Positions 53,238 to 63,189 of a stretch of DNA of 64,000 bases are shown here, piece by piece. The stretch comes from Methanolacinia paynteri (GTDB taxonomy: Archaea; Halobacteriota; Methanomicrobia; Methanomicrobiales; Methanomicrobiaceae). The position numbers and the translations under genes were made by a program. The notes under the pieces were generated by a model that was not told the origin of the DNA, searched no databases, and saw only the letters and a list, made by a program, of their open reading frames with translations. The stretch's first letter is position 1. Each line of letters begins with the position of its first letter. Location of the stretch: contig NZ_KN360934.1 of assembly GCF_000784355.1 (NCBI RefSeq), positions 31,885 to 95,884 on the forward strand, read 5' to 3'.

Positions 53238-54848
53238 ATGGTTTCTTTTTTGAAATTCAACGAATTAAATATTTCACCCGAGATCCTTCGGGCAATAGAA
53301 GACATGGGTTTTGAAGAACCCACTCCAATACAACAGCGCTCAATTCCTATTATTCTTTCAGGCCGCGATGTTACTGGACAGGCACAGACAGGCACGGGCA
53401 AGACCGCCGCGTTTGCAATTCCGCTAATCGAGAATACCGAGCCCGAAAAATGTTCGGTTCAGTCGATTGTTCTGTCGCCTACCAGAGAGCTTACAATACA
53501 GATATCAGAGGAATTCAACAGGCTTCTTAAATACCGCAAGGATATACGCGTTCTTCCCGTTTATGGCGGACAGGCTATCGAAAGGCAGCTTCATGAACTG
53601 AAGAAAGGTGTTCATATCATTATCGGCACTCCCGGGAGGGTTATGGATCACATGAAGAGGGGAACACTCTCTTTATCCGGTATAAAGACTGTAGTCCTTG
53701 ATGAAGCGGACCAGATGCTCGAGATGGGATTCCGCGAGGACATGGAGGAGATCCTTTCACAGGCTCCGGGGGAGAGGCAGACTATTCTCTTCTCGGCCAC
53801 AATGCCCAAGCCTATCCTGAAGATCTCGAAATCGTTCCAGAAAAAGCCGGAGTTTGTCACGATAAACCCTGGACAGCTCACTGTTCCCCTGATAGAACAG
53901 AAATATCTCGAAGTTCGTGAAAAAGATAAACTCGAGGTGCTCTGCAGGCTGATAGATATCAATTCCTCCGATTTATCGATGATCTTCTGCAATACGAAAA
54001 AGGCAGTCGATGAACTGTCCGAGATGCTCCGCTCAAGGGGGTATTTCGCCGAGGGCCTGCACGGGGATATGAAGCAGCAGCAGAGGGATCGCGTAATGGG
54101 CCGTTTCAGGAGCGGTTCGATCGATATCCTCATCGCTACCGACGTTGCGGCAAGGGGTATCGACATCGATGATATCGATGTGGTCTACAACTACGATGTC
54201 CCGCAGGATGTTGAATATTATATTCACAGGATTGGAAGAACCGGCAGGGCCGGGAAGAGCGGGATGTCGTATACATTCGTCAGCCCGAAGGAGATCTACA
54301 AGCTCCGGATGATAAAGAAGATAGCAAAAGTGAATATCGTCCGGATTGCGATACCTAACGCAGCCGATGTGGAGAATTCTAGGATCGAGAAGGTTCTTGA
54401 CAGGGTGAAATCGATTATCGCCGAGGAGGATATCGGTCTTTACATACCTGCTGTCGAGAGGCTTATGGAGGAGGATTACACTCTCTCGGAGATCTCTGCG
54501 GCACTTTTAAAGATCCAGCTTGAAGGCAGCAGCGGAAAGGTGCAGCCGGGGGAGGAATTCGAACCCGGAGATACCGGTGCAGAACCGGGAATGGTGCGCT
54601 TCTTCGTCAATATCGGTAAAAACAAGGGTGTCCGTCCTTCGGATTTCGTAGGAGCAATCGCAGGCGAAGCCGAAATTCCGGGAAACGAGATCGGTGCGAT
54701 TAATATTATGAAGGACTTTTCCTTCGTTGAGATTCCGGAGCAGTATGCAAAGACTGTCTTTGAAGTGATGAACAGGGGCACGATTCGCGGGAACGAGGTT
54801 TCCTTTGAACCTGCAAGAAGAGAACGGAAGCAGAGATCAAGATACTGA
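53238..54848 (+). CDS. DEAD-box RNA helicase with DbpA-type RNA-binding domain
   Basis: 536 aa. The helicase core shows the Q motif (GFEEPTPIQQ), motif I AQTGTGKT, Ia PTRELT, GTPGR, II DEAD, III SAT, V DVAARGIDI and VI HRIGRTGRAG. Residues about 450-520 (MVRFFVNIGKNKGVRPSDFVGAI ... MKDFSFVEIP) form a DbpA/CsdA-type RNA-binding domain, followed by a basic tail (RRERKQRSRY). It is of the DeaD/CsdA class, expected to help ribosome assembly or RNA unfolding, often in the cold. No ribosome binding site precedes ATG 53238; an A+T-rich TATTATA tract 10-20 nt before suggests a leaderless message. Confidence 0.92.
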   Translation: MVSFLKFNELNISPEILRAIEDMGFEEPTPIQQRSIPIILSGRDVTGQAQTGTGKTAAFAIPLIENTEPEKCSVQSIVLSPTRELTIQISEEFNRLLKYRKDIRVLPVYGGQAIERQLHELKKGVHIIIGTPGRVMDHMKRGTLSLSGIKTVVLDEADQMLEMGFREDMEEILSQAPGERQTILFSATMPKPILKISKSFQKKPEFVTINPGQLTVPLIEQKYLEVREKDKLEVLCRLIDINSSDLSMIFCNTKKAVDELSEMLRSRGYFAEGLHGDMKQQQRDRVMGRFRSGSIDILIATDVAARGIDIDDIDVVYNYDVPQDVEYYIHRIGRTGRAGKSGMSYTFVSPKEIYKLRMIKKIAKVNIVRIAIPNAADVENSRIEKVLDRVKSIIAEEDIGLYIPAVERLMEEDYTLSEISAALLKIQLEGSSGKVQPGEEFEPGDTGAEPGMVRFFVNIGKNKGVRPSDFVGAIAGEAEIPGNEIGAINIMKDFSFVEIPEQYAKTVFEVMNRGTIRGNEVSFEPARRERKQRSRY

Positions 54849-54864
54849 TTTTAGAATTTAGTTC

Positions 54865-54957
54865 AGGGAGGAGGAGGCCCCCTCCCTGTGACCCTCCCCC
54901 CTATCGCGATATGTCGCAGGAGGGATGGACGAGCATCCCTCCTACTCCTGTTTTTTT
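54865..54957 (+). terminator. Strong double hairpin after the helicase gene
   Basis: CAGGGAGG (54865-54872) pairs with CCTCCCTG (54882-54889), and AGGAGGGATG (54918-54927) with CATCCCTCCT (54934-54943), both perfectly. A run of seven T follows at 54951-54957. This looks like a transcription terminator of the helicase gene. Confidence 0.6.
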
Positions 54958-54983
54958 GCCGGAGATCATCTATCACAAAAGCA

Positions 54984-55045
54984 CAAAGCCCTGAGTTCAG
55001 GGTGTATTCACGGAGTGAACCGAAGGGCTGTCTGTTGCCCCTTCG
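54984..55045. repeat. Intergenic stem-loop element 2
   Basis: CAAAG-CCCTGA-GT-TCAGGG-TGTA-TTCAC-GGA-GTGAA-C, a variant of the core of element 1 (46141-46190). The second stem is TTCAC/GTGAA here and TTCGC/GCGAA in element 1, a paired change that keeps the hairpin. It lies between convergent genes; the following 90 bases (to about 55130) also contain GGAACTTGCG and AAGGGG words seen near element 1. Confidence 0.6.
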
Positions 55046-55148
55046 AGACCTATGGCGACCATCTTTCACATTGCACGATAGTGTAAATGAGGGAACTTGC
55101 GAAAGGGGTACCCTAAAGGGGCTTTATTCTTTAGAATTATCTTTGTTT

Positions 55149-56234
55149 TTAAAAATCATCAAGTCTTGACTGTCTGCTTTTTGCCGAATCAAAACCGGAG
55201 AGCGAAACTCCCAGCGATCTTACAGGTCTTTCGTCATATAGATCTGTAAAGATTTCCTTCGCTTTTTCGTATATGACGGTCAGATCGACGGTTGGGTGAA
55301 GGAAGGTATCCGCCTTTGACCTGTCGATAAACCCCGCGTACCTGATCTTAACCGTAACCGTCCTGCATGAATATCCCCTGAGTTCAAGTCTTGACTGAAC
55401 ATTTTCACAAAGATTTGAGAGATCCGACAGGAGGACGGATGTATCCGAGACATCCTCCGGGTAGGTTATCTGCTTCCCGATGGACTTCTGGCCCTCCTTC
55501 TCCCTGACCTCGCTGTCGTCGATTCCACGGGCAAGCCTGTGCATCATGATCCCGTGTTTTCCGAAGGCATCTTTCAGTTCCTGGATATCACAGCCTAAAA
55601 GATCCTTAATAGTGACAATTCCGTGCTTTTCAAGTCTTACTTTTGTCTTTTTACCGATCCCTGGTATTGCATCCACAGGAAGCGGGTCGAGGAAGTCCCT
55701 GATCGCATCTGGTCTTACAATGGTCATTCCTGCTGGCTTGTTCATGCCTGATGCAATCTTTGCGATAACCTTGCCTGGTCCGATCCCGACAGAGCAGGTT
55801 AGCCCTTCGGCCTGGAAAATCCGCTCTTTGATCTCCCTCCCGACAGATTTGGCATCATCGTATGAACCGATGCAGGATATGTCGAGATATGCCTCGTCAA
55901 TGCTGACCTGCTGGAATTTGTCAGAATATTCTCTCATGATGTTCATGACATTTGAGGATGTTTTTTTGTAGAGCTGCATGTTTACAGGCAGGAATATGCA
56001 GTCCGGGCAGAGCCTGTATGCCGTACTCACAGGCATTGCCGATCTTACTCCGTATTCTCTGGCTTCGTATGAGCAGGTGCTCACGACTCCCCTGCCTTTT
56101 CCTCCTTTCGGATCGGCCCCCACAACAACAGGTTTTCCTTTGAGCGACGGGTTCTCCCTGACCTCCACTGAAGCGAAGAAGCTGTCCATGTCTATATGCA
56201 TAATTATTCTTTGGGCAGGGCGGTTTTCCGTCAT
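55149..56234 (-). CDS. dinB: DNA polymerase IV (Y family, Dbh/DinB)
   Basis: 361 aa, translesion DNA polymerase. The palm motif IIMHIDMDSFFASVEVRENPSLKGKPVVVG opens the protein; the second metal site is in SIDEAYLDIS near residue 105, and the helix-hairpin-helix region DPLPVDAIPGIGKKTKVRLEKHG and the little-finger domain follow. The C-terminal QSRLDDF resembles a PCNA-interacting tail (Q-x2-L-x2-F-F type). The length is standard for archaeal members. Confidence 0.94.
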   Translation of the reverse strand: MTENRPAQRIIMHIDMDSFFASVEVRENPSLKGKPVVVGADPKGGKGRGVVSTCSYEAREYGVRSAMPVSTAYRLCPDCIFLPVNMQLYKKTSSNVMNIMREYSDKFQQVSIDEAYLDISCIGSYDDAKSVGREIKERIFQAEGLTCSVGIGPGKVIAKIASGMNKPAGMTIVRPDAIRDFLDPLPVDAIPGIGKKTKVRLEKHGIVTIKDLLGCDIQELKDAFGKHGIMMHRLARGIDDSEVREKEGQKSIGKQITYPEDVSDTSVLLSDLSNLCENVQSRLELRGYSCRTVTVKIRYAGFIDRSKADTFLHPTVDLTVIYEKAKEIFTDLYDERPVRSLGVSLSGFDSAKSRQSRLDDF

Positions 56235-56360
56235 CGAATTATGACCATATTCGGATTTATTCCATTATAAAAACTTGTGGCGGAGGAAAAATGTGAAGAA
56301 ATGCGTTTCGTTCCCGGATCACGTTTTATTTATCTCTCATTAAACCCTAAATGCCATCGT

Positions 56361-56738
56361 ATGATACTAAAGAAGTTTGTCGATTCAGTGGATTATCATG
56401 TAAATAAGGACGATATTGAAGGCCTTTTAGTCCGCTTTTACATCACGGCCGATGATCCGGGATCGCCAAACTCAATGTGGGTGATGGAGTTTGAACCCTC
56501 AGGTTTTGCTAAGATGCATTCACATAAAGAAGAGCATTACCTGTATGTCCTTGAAGGCATCTGCGAATTAAGGAGCAAGGATGGCAGAATATCTACGGCA
56601 GAAGCAGGAGACTCCATATTCGTTCCGGCGTGTGAGGAGCATGAGATTGTCAACTCCGGCGATTCAGTCCTCAAAATGCTCTCACTGATGCCTATTTTAA
56701 AAGGTGCAACAGGAAGATCGACGACCCCCTGTGATTAA
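56361..56738 (+). CDS. Cupin-domain protein
   Basis: 125 aa from ATG 56361; I choose this start because a TATA-like TTTTATTTATC lies at about 56324-56334, the right distance for a leaderless transcript, and because homologues begin near here. GTG 56277 would add 28 residues. The single cupin barrel has motif 1 MHSHKEEHYLYVLEG (metal-binding His, His, Glu, His pattern) and motif 2 AGDSIFVPACEEHEIVNSG. It may be a sugar isomerase, dioxygenase or sensor domain; function unknown. Confidence 0.8.
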   Translation: MILKKFVDSVDYHVNKDDIEGLLVRFYITADDPGSPNSMWVMEFEPSGFAKMHSHKEEHYLYVLEGICELRSKDGRISTAEAGDSIFVPACEEHEIVNSGDSVLKMLSLMPILKGATGRSTTPCD

Positions 56739-56753
56739 AAAGAATATTTGAGA

Positions 56754-58274
56754 TTAGTCTCTTGGTTTGATAAACGGCCCGGTCATCGTGATATCGAGCA
56801 CTTCTTCCGAATTCTTCGGTGTGAGAAGACTTACCACGATCATTGCAATGGCCGCACACGAGAGTGAATAGATGGAGTAGTGCATAGGAAGTTTTGCAAC
56901 GTACTGGTTCCAGTATGCAAAAATCCCCGAACCGATAAGCCCCACGATCATTGCTACGAGTGCTCCATGTGTCGTTGCACGCCTCCAGTACAGGCCGGCG
57001 ATGAAAGGAACGGCAAATGTTGAGAGCATCACCCCTATTCCCATCCAGATCAGGAATGCCAGCATCTCGGGCGGATTAATCGCCAGGACCAGTGATATTG
57101 CAGCAGCGATGAAGACGCATACCTGGCTTAATCTCAGCACCTGCCTGTCTGATGCATCGGGTTTTAGCAGGTTTTTATAGATATCCCATGAGAACATGGT
57201 TCCGATTGTCAACATAAGCCTGTCTGTTGTAGACATCACTGCAGAGAGGACAATCACTGCAAAAAGCGCCCATATAAGCATGTTTGGAGACGCAAATTCG
57301 ACGCCATACATAAAAGCGAAATCCTGGGCGTTTACGGTTGCGGGCAGGACCAGCTTCCCTTCTTCTACCAGAACCCGGACAGCAAAGCCGGAGATCTTCA
57401 CCAGGGATATTACGACAAGATATAGAACGAATGCAACCAGCGGAGACCATTTGAAGAACTTTTCTTCCTTTGCCGCAAGAACATTGTTTACGACATGCGG
57501 TGCACAGGCAAGTCCGATCGTCAGCATGATTACAAAGCCTACAAGGTACTCGGGTGTGCAGTACGCGTATGATGCATAAGCGCTCGGGAAGTATGGCTGG
57601 ATCAGGTTGGGATCGATGGAAGAAAGTACTGTATTGATATGCTCAAGCCCTCCTGCTGAAATGATGACCAGCGGTGCCATAATCAGGACGCCGATGATAA
57701 GGATCCCACCCTGTATCAGTGTTGTCCATGATACTGCGTACATTCCTCCGATGACCGTATATGCCGTAATGATGATGGCGGCAATTAGAAGGGCAACGAC
57801 ATGATCGATTCCGAATAGCCAGACCAGCACTATGCTTATTGCAGTATACTGGCCGACGAGGTATATCAGCGAGACTATAATCCCTGCAACTGCCGATACT
57901 CCCCTGACCGCCTTGGGACTTTCGAATCTCTGGGCAAAGTAATCCTCTACGGTCATATATCCTGACCTTTTGCCGATATAGTGCAGTTTCACACCGAAGA
58001 CAATTATCGCAAAGGCTGCTGCAAGCGGAACGGCGAGCTCTTCCCAGAATCCGGGCCACCCTGAAGCAAAACCGAATCCGCTGACGCCTACAAGAGTCAT
58101 TCCTGAGCATACTGATGCGACCATCAGGATTGTAAATACCCAGAATCCCAGGGAACGCCCTGCAAGTATGTAGTCCTCGCTGGAATGCACTTTTTTAGAT
58201 GCCCAGCTCCCTATTGCGAGCAGGCCTATAGCATAAAGCACTATTACGCCGATTGTTAACCAGTCCCCGCTCAT
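56754..58274 (-). CDS. Sodium:solute symporter (SSS family)
   Basis: A 506-aa membrane protein with about 13 spans. FIxAGRSLGxW-like YILAGRSLGFWVF early on, GFGFASGWPGFWEELAVP, GGMYAVSWTTLIQGGILIIGV and SAVMSTTDRLMLTIGTMFSWDIYK are SSS-family landmarks, including sodium-site residues in the last one. Members carry acetate, pantothenate, proline and similar solutes; Methanomicrobiales commonly need acetate as carbon source, so acetate or another carboxylate is a reasonable guess. The start overlaps the small gene upstream by 4 nt. Confidence 0.87.
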   Translation of the reverse strand: MSGDWLTIGVIVLYAIGLLAIGSWASKKVHSSEDYILAGRSLGFWVFTILMVASVCSGMTLVGVSGFGFASGWPGFWEELAVPLAAAFAIIVFGVKLHYIGKRSGYMTVEDYFAQRFESPKAVRGVSAVAGIIVSLIYLVGQYTAISIVLVWLFGIDHVVALLIAAIIITAYTVIGGMYAVSWTTLIQGGILIIGVLIMAPLVIISAGGLEHINTVLSSIDPNLIQPYFPSAYASYAYCTPEYLVGFVIMLTIGLACAPHVVNNVLAAKEEKFFKWSPLVAFVLYLVVISLVKISGFAVRVLVEEGKLVLPATVNAQDFAFMYGVEFASPNMLIWALFAVIVLSAVMSTTDRLMLTIGTMFSWDIYKNLLKPDASDRQVLRLSQVCVFIAAAISLVLAINPPEMLAFLIWMGIGVMLSTFAVPFIAGLYWRRATTHGALVAMIVGLIGSGIFAYWNQYVAKLPMHYSIYSLSCAAIAMIVVSLLTPKNSEEVLDITMTGPFIKPRD

Positions 58275-58387
58275 TCTTCTTCCTCCTTAAATGTAAGGCC
58301 CCAGTAAAGGAGAACGAGAATTATCAGCGCCGTAGCAAATCCTGTGGCAAATATTGTTGAAAATGGAAGACCAAACATAAACTCCAT
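58271..58387 (-). CDS. Small single-span symporter-associated protein
   Basis: 38 aa from ATG 58387 (MEFMFGLPFSTIFATGFATA...): one membrane span and an acidic end (FKEEEE). Its stop overlaps the symporter start (ATGA), so the two are translationally coupled. A frame extending to 58513 exists, but GTTATAT about 25-30 nt before ATG 58387 is a plausible TATA box for a leaderless message. Tiny proteins of this type encoded just ahead of SSS symporters are known as small accessory subunits; it probably supports assembly or activity of the transporter. Confidence 0.7.
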   Translation of the reverse strand: MEFMFGLPFSTIFATGFATALIILVLLYWGLTFKEEEE

Positions 58388-58662
58388 GCTAATGTGTGCC
58401 ACGCTAACATATAACACGATCGATATTTCTTTGGAGCTTGTATTTACAGAGATATGATGTTCGAGAGATATTTCCAGAATTTTAAACTGATTTTTTGTAT
58501 TTTTTTGATCCAATGAAAATTATAAATATTTATGGTTTATTAAAACCCGGGGATACAGGATAGATCAGGCCAAACCTTTCGGTAACAGAGGGTCTTCGTT
58601 TTTTTCATCTGGTGCTCAGAAAAAGATATGACTCTGGAAAATATTTGTTCGATACCCGAATC

Positions 58663-58944
58663 CTAGTTCTTTACAGATTGCGGTTCGAGCATTTGTCTTA
58701 CAATTTCCTTTACTTCATCTGACCATTCTGAATCACTGGTGCCTTTCGCTGGTTTCCCGTCCGGCTGCATATTATCAGGAACAAATTCCCTTCCCCCGAG
58801 TTTTTCCGCCACCTTTTTTCTAACACATTTTCTAAGGTAACTGCCTTTGCAATAATTGTTGATCAGGTGGTTGACTCTGGCTCCGCCGTTTGCCGAGTAT
58901 CTTCCAATCCATTTGCATGTACCGAAGAATGGACAATTTGCCAT
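58663..58944 (-). CDS. Small Cys-containing protein of unknown function
   Basis: 93 aa starting MANCPFFGTCKWIGRY. Four cysteines (4, 10, 32, 40) in the first 40 residues could coordinate zinc or an Fe-S cluster. The middle is basic (RKCVRKKVAEK) and the end is acidic. I do not recognise a family, but the ordered Cys pattern and normal codon use argue for a real gene. It lies between the symporter pair and purH, all on the minus strand. Confidence 0.6.
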   Translation of the reverse strand: MANCPFFGTCKWIGRYSANGGARVNHLINNYCKGSYLRKCVRKKVAEKLGGREFVPDNMQPDGKPAKGTSDSEWSDEVKEIVRQMLEPQSVKN

Positions 58945-58994
58945 TATAAATCAAAAAGGGGAATTCTAATATAAAAAGGTATTGTATGTTGCAG

Positions 58995-60482
58995 TTAATG
59001 CCTGAAATGGCGTACTCCGGTGAATACCATTGCAACATTAAGCCTGTTTGCGGCTTCGATTACTTCTTTATCACGTATGGAGCCTCCCGGCTGAAGGAGG
59101 GCGGTGGCACCGGCTTTTGCTGCTACTTCCAGGGTGTCGGGGAAGGGAAGGAATGCGTCAGATGCGACAGCTGAATCCTTTAATGAGAATTGTGCCTTCG
59201 AGACCGCGATTTCTGCAGAATTTACCCTGTTCATCTGGCCTGCACCGATACCAAGTGCTGATTTTTTGTCTGCAAAGATAATTGCATTGCTCTTTGTATG
59301 TTTGCAGATCTTCATTGCAAGCTTCATTGCTTCCATCTCATCTGCTGTCGGTTCGCGCTCTGTTACGACCTCCCAGTTTTCAGTGATGTCTTTCGGGGTT
59401 TTCTGGACGAGTGCGCCGCCGTCTATAGTCCGGAGTTCCTGTGTCTCCTCATCGGGCGGAAGAACAAGAACACGCATGTTCTCTTTCCTTTTCATTATTT
59501 CGAGCGCTTCTTTGGTATAGGATGGTGCAATTACGACCTCGATGAATGTTGATGCGATCTCCTCTGCCATGTCCGGCCCTACTTCCCTGTTTAATGCCAC
59601 TATTCCGCCGTATGCAGACACCGGGTCGACGTCTCTTGCTCTTATGTATGCCTCATGAAGCGTGTTGCCGATTGCAACACCGCAGGGATTGTTGTGCTTA
59701 ACGATAACCGCGGCTGTCTCATCGAATTCACGCAGGAGCCTGACTGCGGAGTCTGTGTCCAGGTAGTTGTTATAGGACATGGCCTTGCCCTGGAGGGATT
59801 CCTGGCCCGCGATTCCGCTTTCTCCGTATACCGCTGCTTTCTGGTGAGGATTTTCACCGTACCTGAGCTCTCTTCCGTTCCTGAACTGAACTGAAAGAAC
59901 TTCGGGAAACTCAGATTCGATGGAATATAGGTAATTGCTTATTGCACCGTCATAGGCGGCCATTCTTGCAAAGACCTTTCTTGCAAGATAGAGCCTTTCG
60001 GCTTCTGTCAGGCCGTTCTCCTTAACAGCGGCCTTTATGAAGTCATAGTCCTTCGGGTCGGTTACCACTGCGACGTCCCTGAAATTCTTGGCCGCAGCTC
60101 TTATCATTGCAGGTCCGCCGATGTCAATATATTCAACGAGTTCGTTTAAAGGCAGCCCTTTGCCTGACATATCTTCGAACGGGTAGAGATTTACGACAAG
60201 GAGGTCTATCTTTTCGATACCGCGCTCTGCCATAACCGCGTCATCGATTCCTCTCCTTCCCAGGAGGCCTCCATGTATCTTCGGGTGGAGCGTCTTAACC
60301 CTGCCGTCCATCATTTCGGGGGCTCCGGTATATTCCGAGACTTCGGTGATCTCAATTCCCGCATTTGAGAGCTCTTTTGCAGTGCCGCCGGAACTCAAAA
60401 GCTTGAAATCATTTTCAACCAGAGTTCTCGCAAGATCTACAATTCCGGTTTTATCCCATACCGATAGAAGTGCATACTTCAT
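58995..60482 (-). CDS. purH: Bifunctional AICAR formyltransferase/IMP cyclohydrolase PurH
   Basis: 495 aa, last two steps of IMP synthesis. The N-terminal IMP cyclohydrolase domain (MGS-like) has VWDKTGIVDLARTL, SSGGTAKEL, RVKTLHPKIHGGLL and NLYPFE; the C-terminal transformylase has ELRYGENPHQKAAVY, IVKHNNPCGVAIG with the catalytic Lys-His pair, and SDAFLPFPDTLEVAAKAGATALLQPGGSIRD. Many archaea use PurP/PurO instead, so the bacterial-type PurH here is typical only of some methanogens and halophiles. Confidence 0.95.
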   Translation of the reverse strand: MKYALLSVWDKTGIVDLARTLVENDFKLLSSGGTAKELSNAGIEITEVSEYTGAPEMMDGRVKTLHPKIHGGLLGRRGIDDAVMAERGIEKIDLLVVNLYPFEDMSGKGLPLNELVEYIDIGGPAMIRAAAKNFRDVAVVTDPKDYDFIKAAVKENGLTEAERLYLARKVFARMAAYDGAISNYLYSIESEFPEVLSVQFRNGRELRYGENPHQKAAVYGESGIAGQESLQGKAMSYNNYLDTDSAVRLLREFDETAAVIVKHNNPCGVAIGNTLHEAYIRARDVDPVSAYGGIVALNREVGPDMAEEIASTFIEVVIAPSYTKEALEIMKRKENMRVLVLPPDEETQELRTIDGGALVQKTPKDITENWEVVTEREPTADEMEAMKLAMKICKHTKSNAIIFADKKSALGIGAGQMNRVNSAEIAVSKAQFSLKDSAVASDAFLPFPDTLEVAAKAGATALLQPGGSIRDKEVIEAANRLNVAMVFTGVRHFRH

Positions 60483-60622
60483 GTCTATTAATATGGATTT
60501 GAAAAAGAAATAATGTATACCTCCGGTTTCATCCGGATCTGAACTTATATCAAAATAAGAAAATCAGGCTTATCTGATTTGTCGGCCTTTCTATCTGATT
60601 CGATCTTACATATTTGGAGAAC

Positions 60623-60693
60623 TATTATATAGAACTGTTTGCAGATAGATAATTAATATTATATAGAACTACTAACCATTTAGTATGGTATAA
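60623..60693 (+). promoter_or_regulatory. Promoter region of the chaperone operon with tandem TATA elements
   Basis: TATTATATAGAACT occurs twice, at 60623-60636 and 60657-60670, a 14-bp direct repeat with 34-bp period; a third TATA-like GGTATAAAG lies at 60688-60696, about 20-24 nt before ATG 60712. The repeats may be two promoters or TATA boxes with attached regulator sites, as expected for a heat-shock operon. Confidence 0.5.
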
Positions 60694-60711
60694 AGGTTAA
60701 AAATCGACTAT

Positions 60712-61302
60712 ATGGAGTATTGGACGATGAATGATGAGGATCCAGAAAATAGAACAATCACTGATTCGGACCAGGACTCCCTTTCAATGGAAGACTATGC
60801 CGTTGTTGGGGATTATGAAGGGGACGAAACAGGGGAGTGTAACGATTCCGGGGCGGCAAAGATAGCTGAACTTCAGGCCACGATTGATGAGCTGAACGAC
60901 AGGTACCTGCGCTTTGCCGCGGATTTCGAAAATTTCAGGAAAAGAAGCTCCCGTGAAACGAATGAAAAGGTGAACCGGGCAATCGAACAGTTTGCATCAG
61001 GAATACTGGAAGTTGCAGACAATCTTGAAAGAGCCGCCGGTTCTGACGATTCGTCCCTTCGCGAAGGGCTGGAACAGATTCAGAAGATCCTCAGAAAAGT
61101 TCTCGAACAACATTCAATACGTCCCATTGAGTCGGTAAACAAAAAATTCGATCCTGAAAAACACGAAGCCATCGCCTATGTCCCTTCGGACTCCGAAGAG
61201 GGTACTGTAATCGATGAAGTCTCATGCGGGTACTGCATGGGGGATCGTGTAATCAGGACTGCAAAAGTCGCAGTATCTAAAGGAAAAACTGAAAAAAATT
61301 AA
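60712..61302 (+). CDS. grpE: Nucleotide exchange factor GrpE
   Basis: 196 aa; ATG 60727 (MNDEDPEN) with GGAG 9 nt upstream is an alternative start. An acidic tail is followed by a long coiled coil (KIAELQATIDELNDRYLRFAADFENFRKRSSRET) and the GrpE head with VLEQHSIRPIESVNKKFDPEKHEAIAYVPSDSEEGTVIDEV and GYCMGDRVIRTAKVAVSK. It releases ADP from DnaK. The gene is 17 nt upstream of dnaK. Confidence 0.94.
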   Translation: MEYWTMNDEDPENRTITDSDQDSLSMEDYAVVGDYEGDETGECNDSGAAKIAELQATIDELNDRYLRFAADFENFRKRSSRETNEKVNRAIEQFASGILEVADNLERAAGSDDSSLREGLEQIQKILRKVLEQHSIRPIESVNKKFDPEKHEAIAYVPSDSEEGTVIDEVSCGYCMGDRVIRTAKVAVSKGKTEKN

Positions 61303-61319
61303 AATGAGGAGAAATAATA

Positions 61320-63167
61320 ATGGCATCAAATAAAGTTCTCGGAATTGATCTTGGAACGACCAACTCATGTATGTCGATTATGGAAGGCGGAAAGCCTGTA
61401 GTCATTCCAAATGCAGAGGGCGCAAGAACGACACCTTCGGTAGTAGCCTTTTCAAAAGACGGCGAACGCCTGATCGGAAGCGTTGCAAAACGCCAGGCTG
61501 TAACAAACCCCGACAGGACAATAATCTCGATAAAGAGGGATATGGGAACCGACCGGAAGATCAAGATCGACGATAAGGTCTTTACACCCCAGGAAATCTC
61601 TGCGATGATCCTCCAGAAGCTCAAGGTCGATGCAGAGGCATACCTTGGCGAGGAGATCAAGAAGGCAGTGATCACGGTTCCTGCCTATTTCAACGATGCA
61701 CAGAGGAATGCTACGAAAGACGCCGGAAAGATTGCAGGCCTCGAAGTCATGAGGATTATAAACGAGCCGACGGCCAGTGCACTTGCATACGGCATCGAGA
61801 AAGAAGGGGATGCAACCGTCCTGGTCTTTGATCTCGGTGGCGGAACTTTCGATGTATCAATACTTACACTTGGAGACGGTGTCTTCGAGGTTCAGGCAAC
61901 TGCCGGAGACAACCATCTCGGAGGAGACGACTTCGATCACCTGGTTGTTAAGTATCTTGTCGATGAGTTCAAGAAGCAGGAGGGCATCGATCTCAGCTCG
62001 GACAAGATGGCGATGCAGAGGCTCCGCGACGCAGCAGAGAATGCAAAGAAAGAGCTTTCGACAGTCCAGAAAACGAATATCAACCTGCCTTACATTACAA
62101 CAGATTCAAGCGGCCCGAAGTTCCTCGATATCGACCTTACAAGAGCAAAGTTCGAGCAGCTTATCGGCGACCTTGTCGACAGGACGATCGGCCCGGTCAA
62201 GCAGGCGTTAAGCGATGCAAAACTTACGGCAAAAGACATCGATCATGTCCTCCTTGTAGGCGGTTCGACGCGTGTCCCTCTTGTGCAGGAGAGGATAAAG
62301 GCGCTTCTCGCAAAGGAGCCGGACAAGGGAATAAACCCTGATGAGTGCGTGGCAGTCGGTGCATCGATCCAGGGAGGAGTCCTTACAGGCGAGGCAAAGG
62401 ATGTTGTTCTTCTTGATGTCACACCACTGACGCTCTCGATCGAGACCCTCGGCGGAATCGCGACAAAACTCATCGAGAGAAATACGACAATTCCGACAAA
62501 GAAGAGCCAGATCTTCACAACCGCGGCCGACAACCAGACAAGTGTCGAGATCCACGTAGTTCAGGGAGAGCGTGCGATGGCATCCGACAACTTCACGCTC
62601 GGAAAGTTCCAGTTGACCGGAATTCCGCCTGCACCCCGCGGTATTCCCCAGATCGAGGTGACATTCGATATCGATGCAAACGGAATCATAAATGTCTCCG
62701 CAAAGGATCTCGGAACAGGAAACCAGCAGGCGATCACGATCTCGGGCGACAAGAGACTCTCCAAGGATGAGATCGATGAGATGGTAAACAAGGCGAAGGA
62801 CTTCGAAGATGCCGACAAGAAGAAGCGCGAAGAGATCGAGATAAAGAACAGCGCCGACAACTCGGTCTTCGCAGCGGAAAAACTCCTTAAAGAGAGTGAG
62901 GATAAGATCGAGGCGGAAGACAAAGGAAAGATCGAGTCTGCCCTTGAAAAGGTCAAGAAGACCATGGAAGGAGAGGACATCGAGGCCCTGAAGAAGGATG
63001 TCGAAGAGCTCCAGGAGGCTGTTTTCGCCGCGACAACGAAGATCTACCAGAAGGCGCAGGCAGAGGCCGAAGCGGCCAAGGCCGGAGAAGGCGCTGATGC
63101 TGCAGGCGAGGATGAAACTGTTGTCGATGCCGATTACGAAGTAAAAGACGACGAGAAGAAGGAATAA
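61320..63167 (+). CDS. dnaK: Molecular chaperone DnaK (Hsp70)
   Basis: 615 aa, complete Hsp70. [20 protein letters not shown] opens the ATPase domain; [48 protein letters not shown] and [11 protein letters not shown] follow. The linker [19 protein letters not shown] leads to the substrate domain and helical lid, ending in an acidic tail ([13 protein letters not shown]). GAGGAG precedes the ATG. The sequence is bacterial in type; archaeal dnaK genes are generally regarded as acquired from bacteria. Confidence 0.97.
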   Translation: MASNKVLGIDLGTTNSCMSIMEGGKPVVIPNAEGARTTPSVVAFSKDGERLIGSVAKRQAVTNPDRTIISIKRDMGTDRKIKIDDKVFTPQEISAMILQKLKVDAEAYLGEEIKKAVITVPAYFNDAQRNATKDAGKIAGLEVMRIINEPTASALAYGIEKEGDATVLVFDLGGGTFDVSILTLGDGVFEVQATAGDNHLGGDDFDHLVVKYLVDEFKKQEGIDLSSDKMAMQRLRDAAENAKKELSTVQKTNINLPYITTDSSGPKFLDIDLTRAKFEQLIGDLVDRTIGPVKQALSDAKLTAKDIDHVLLVGGSTRVPLVQERIKALLAKEPDKGINPDECVAVGASIQGGVLTGEAKDVVLLDVTPLTLSIETLGGIATKLIERNTTIPTKKSQIFTTAADNQTSVEIHVVQGERAMASDNFTLGKFQLTGIPPAPRGIPQIEVTFDIDANGIINVSAKDLGTGNQQAITISGDKRLSKDEIDEMVNKAKDFEDADKKKREEIEIKNSADNSVFAAEKLLKESEDKIEAEDKGKIESALEKVKKTMEGEDIEALKKDVEELQEAVFAATTKIYQKAQAEAEAAKAGEGADAAGEDETVVDADYEVKDDEKKE

Positions 63168-63189
63168 GTCTTGGGTTCGGGATGTAACG

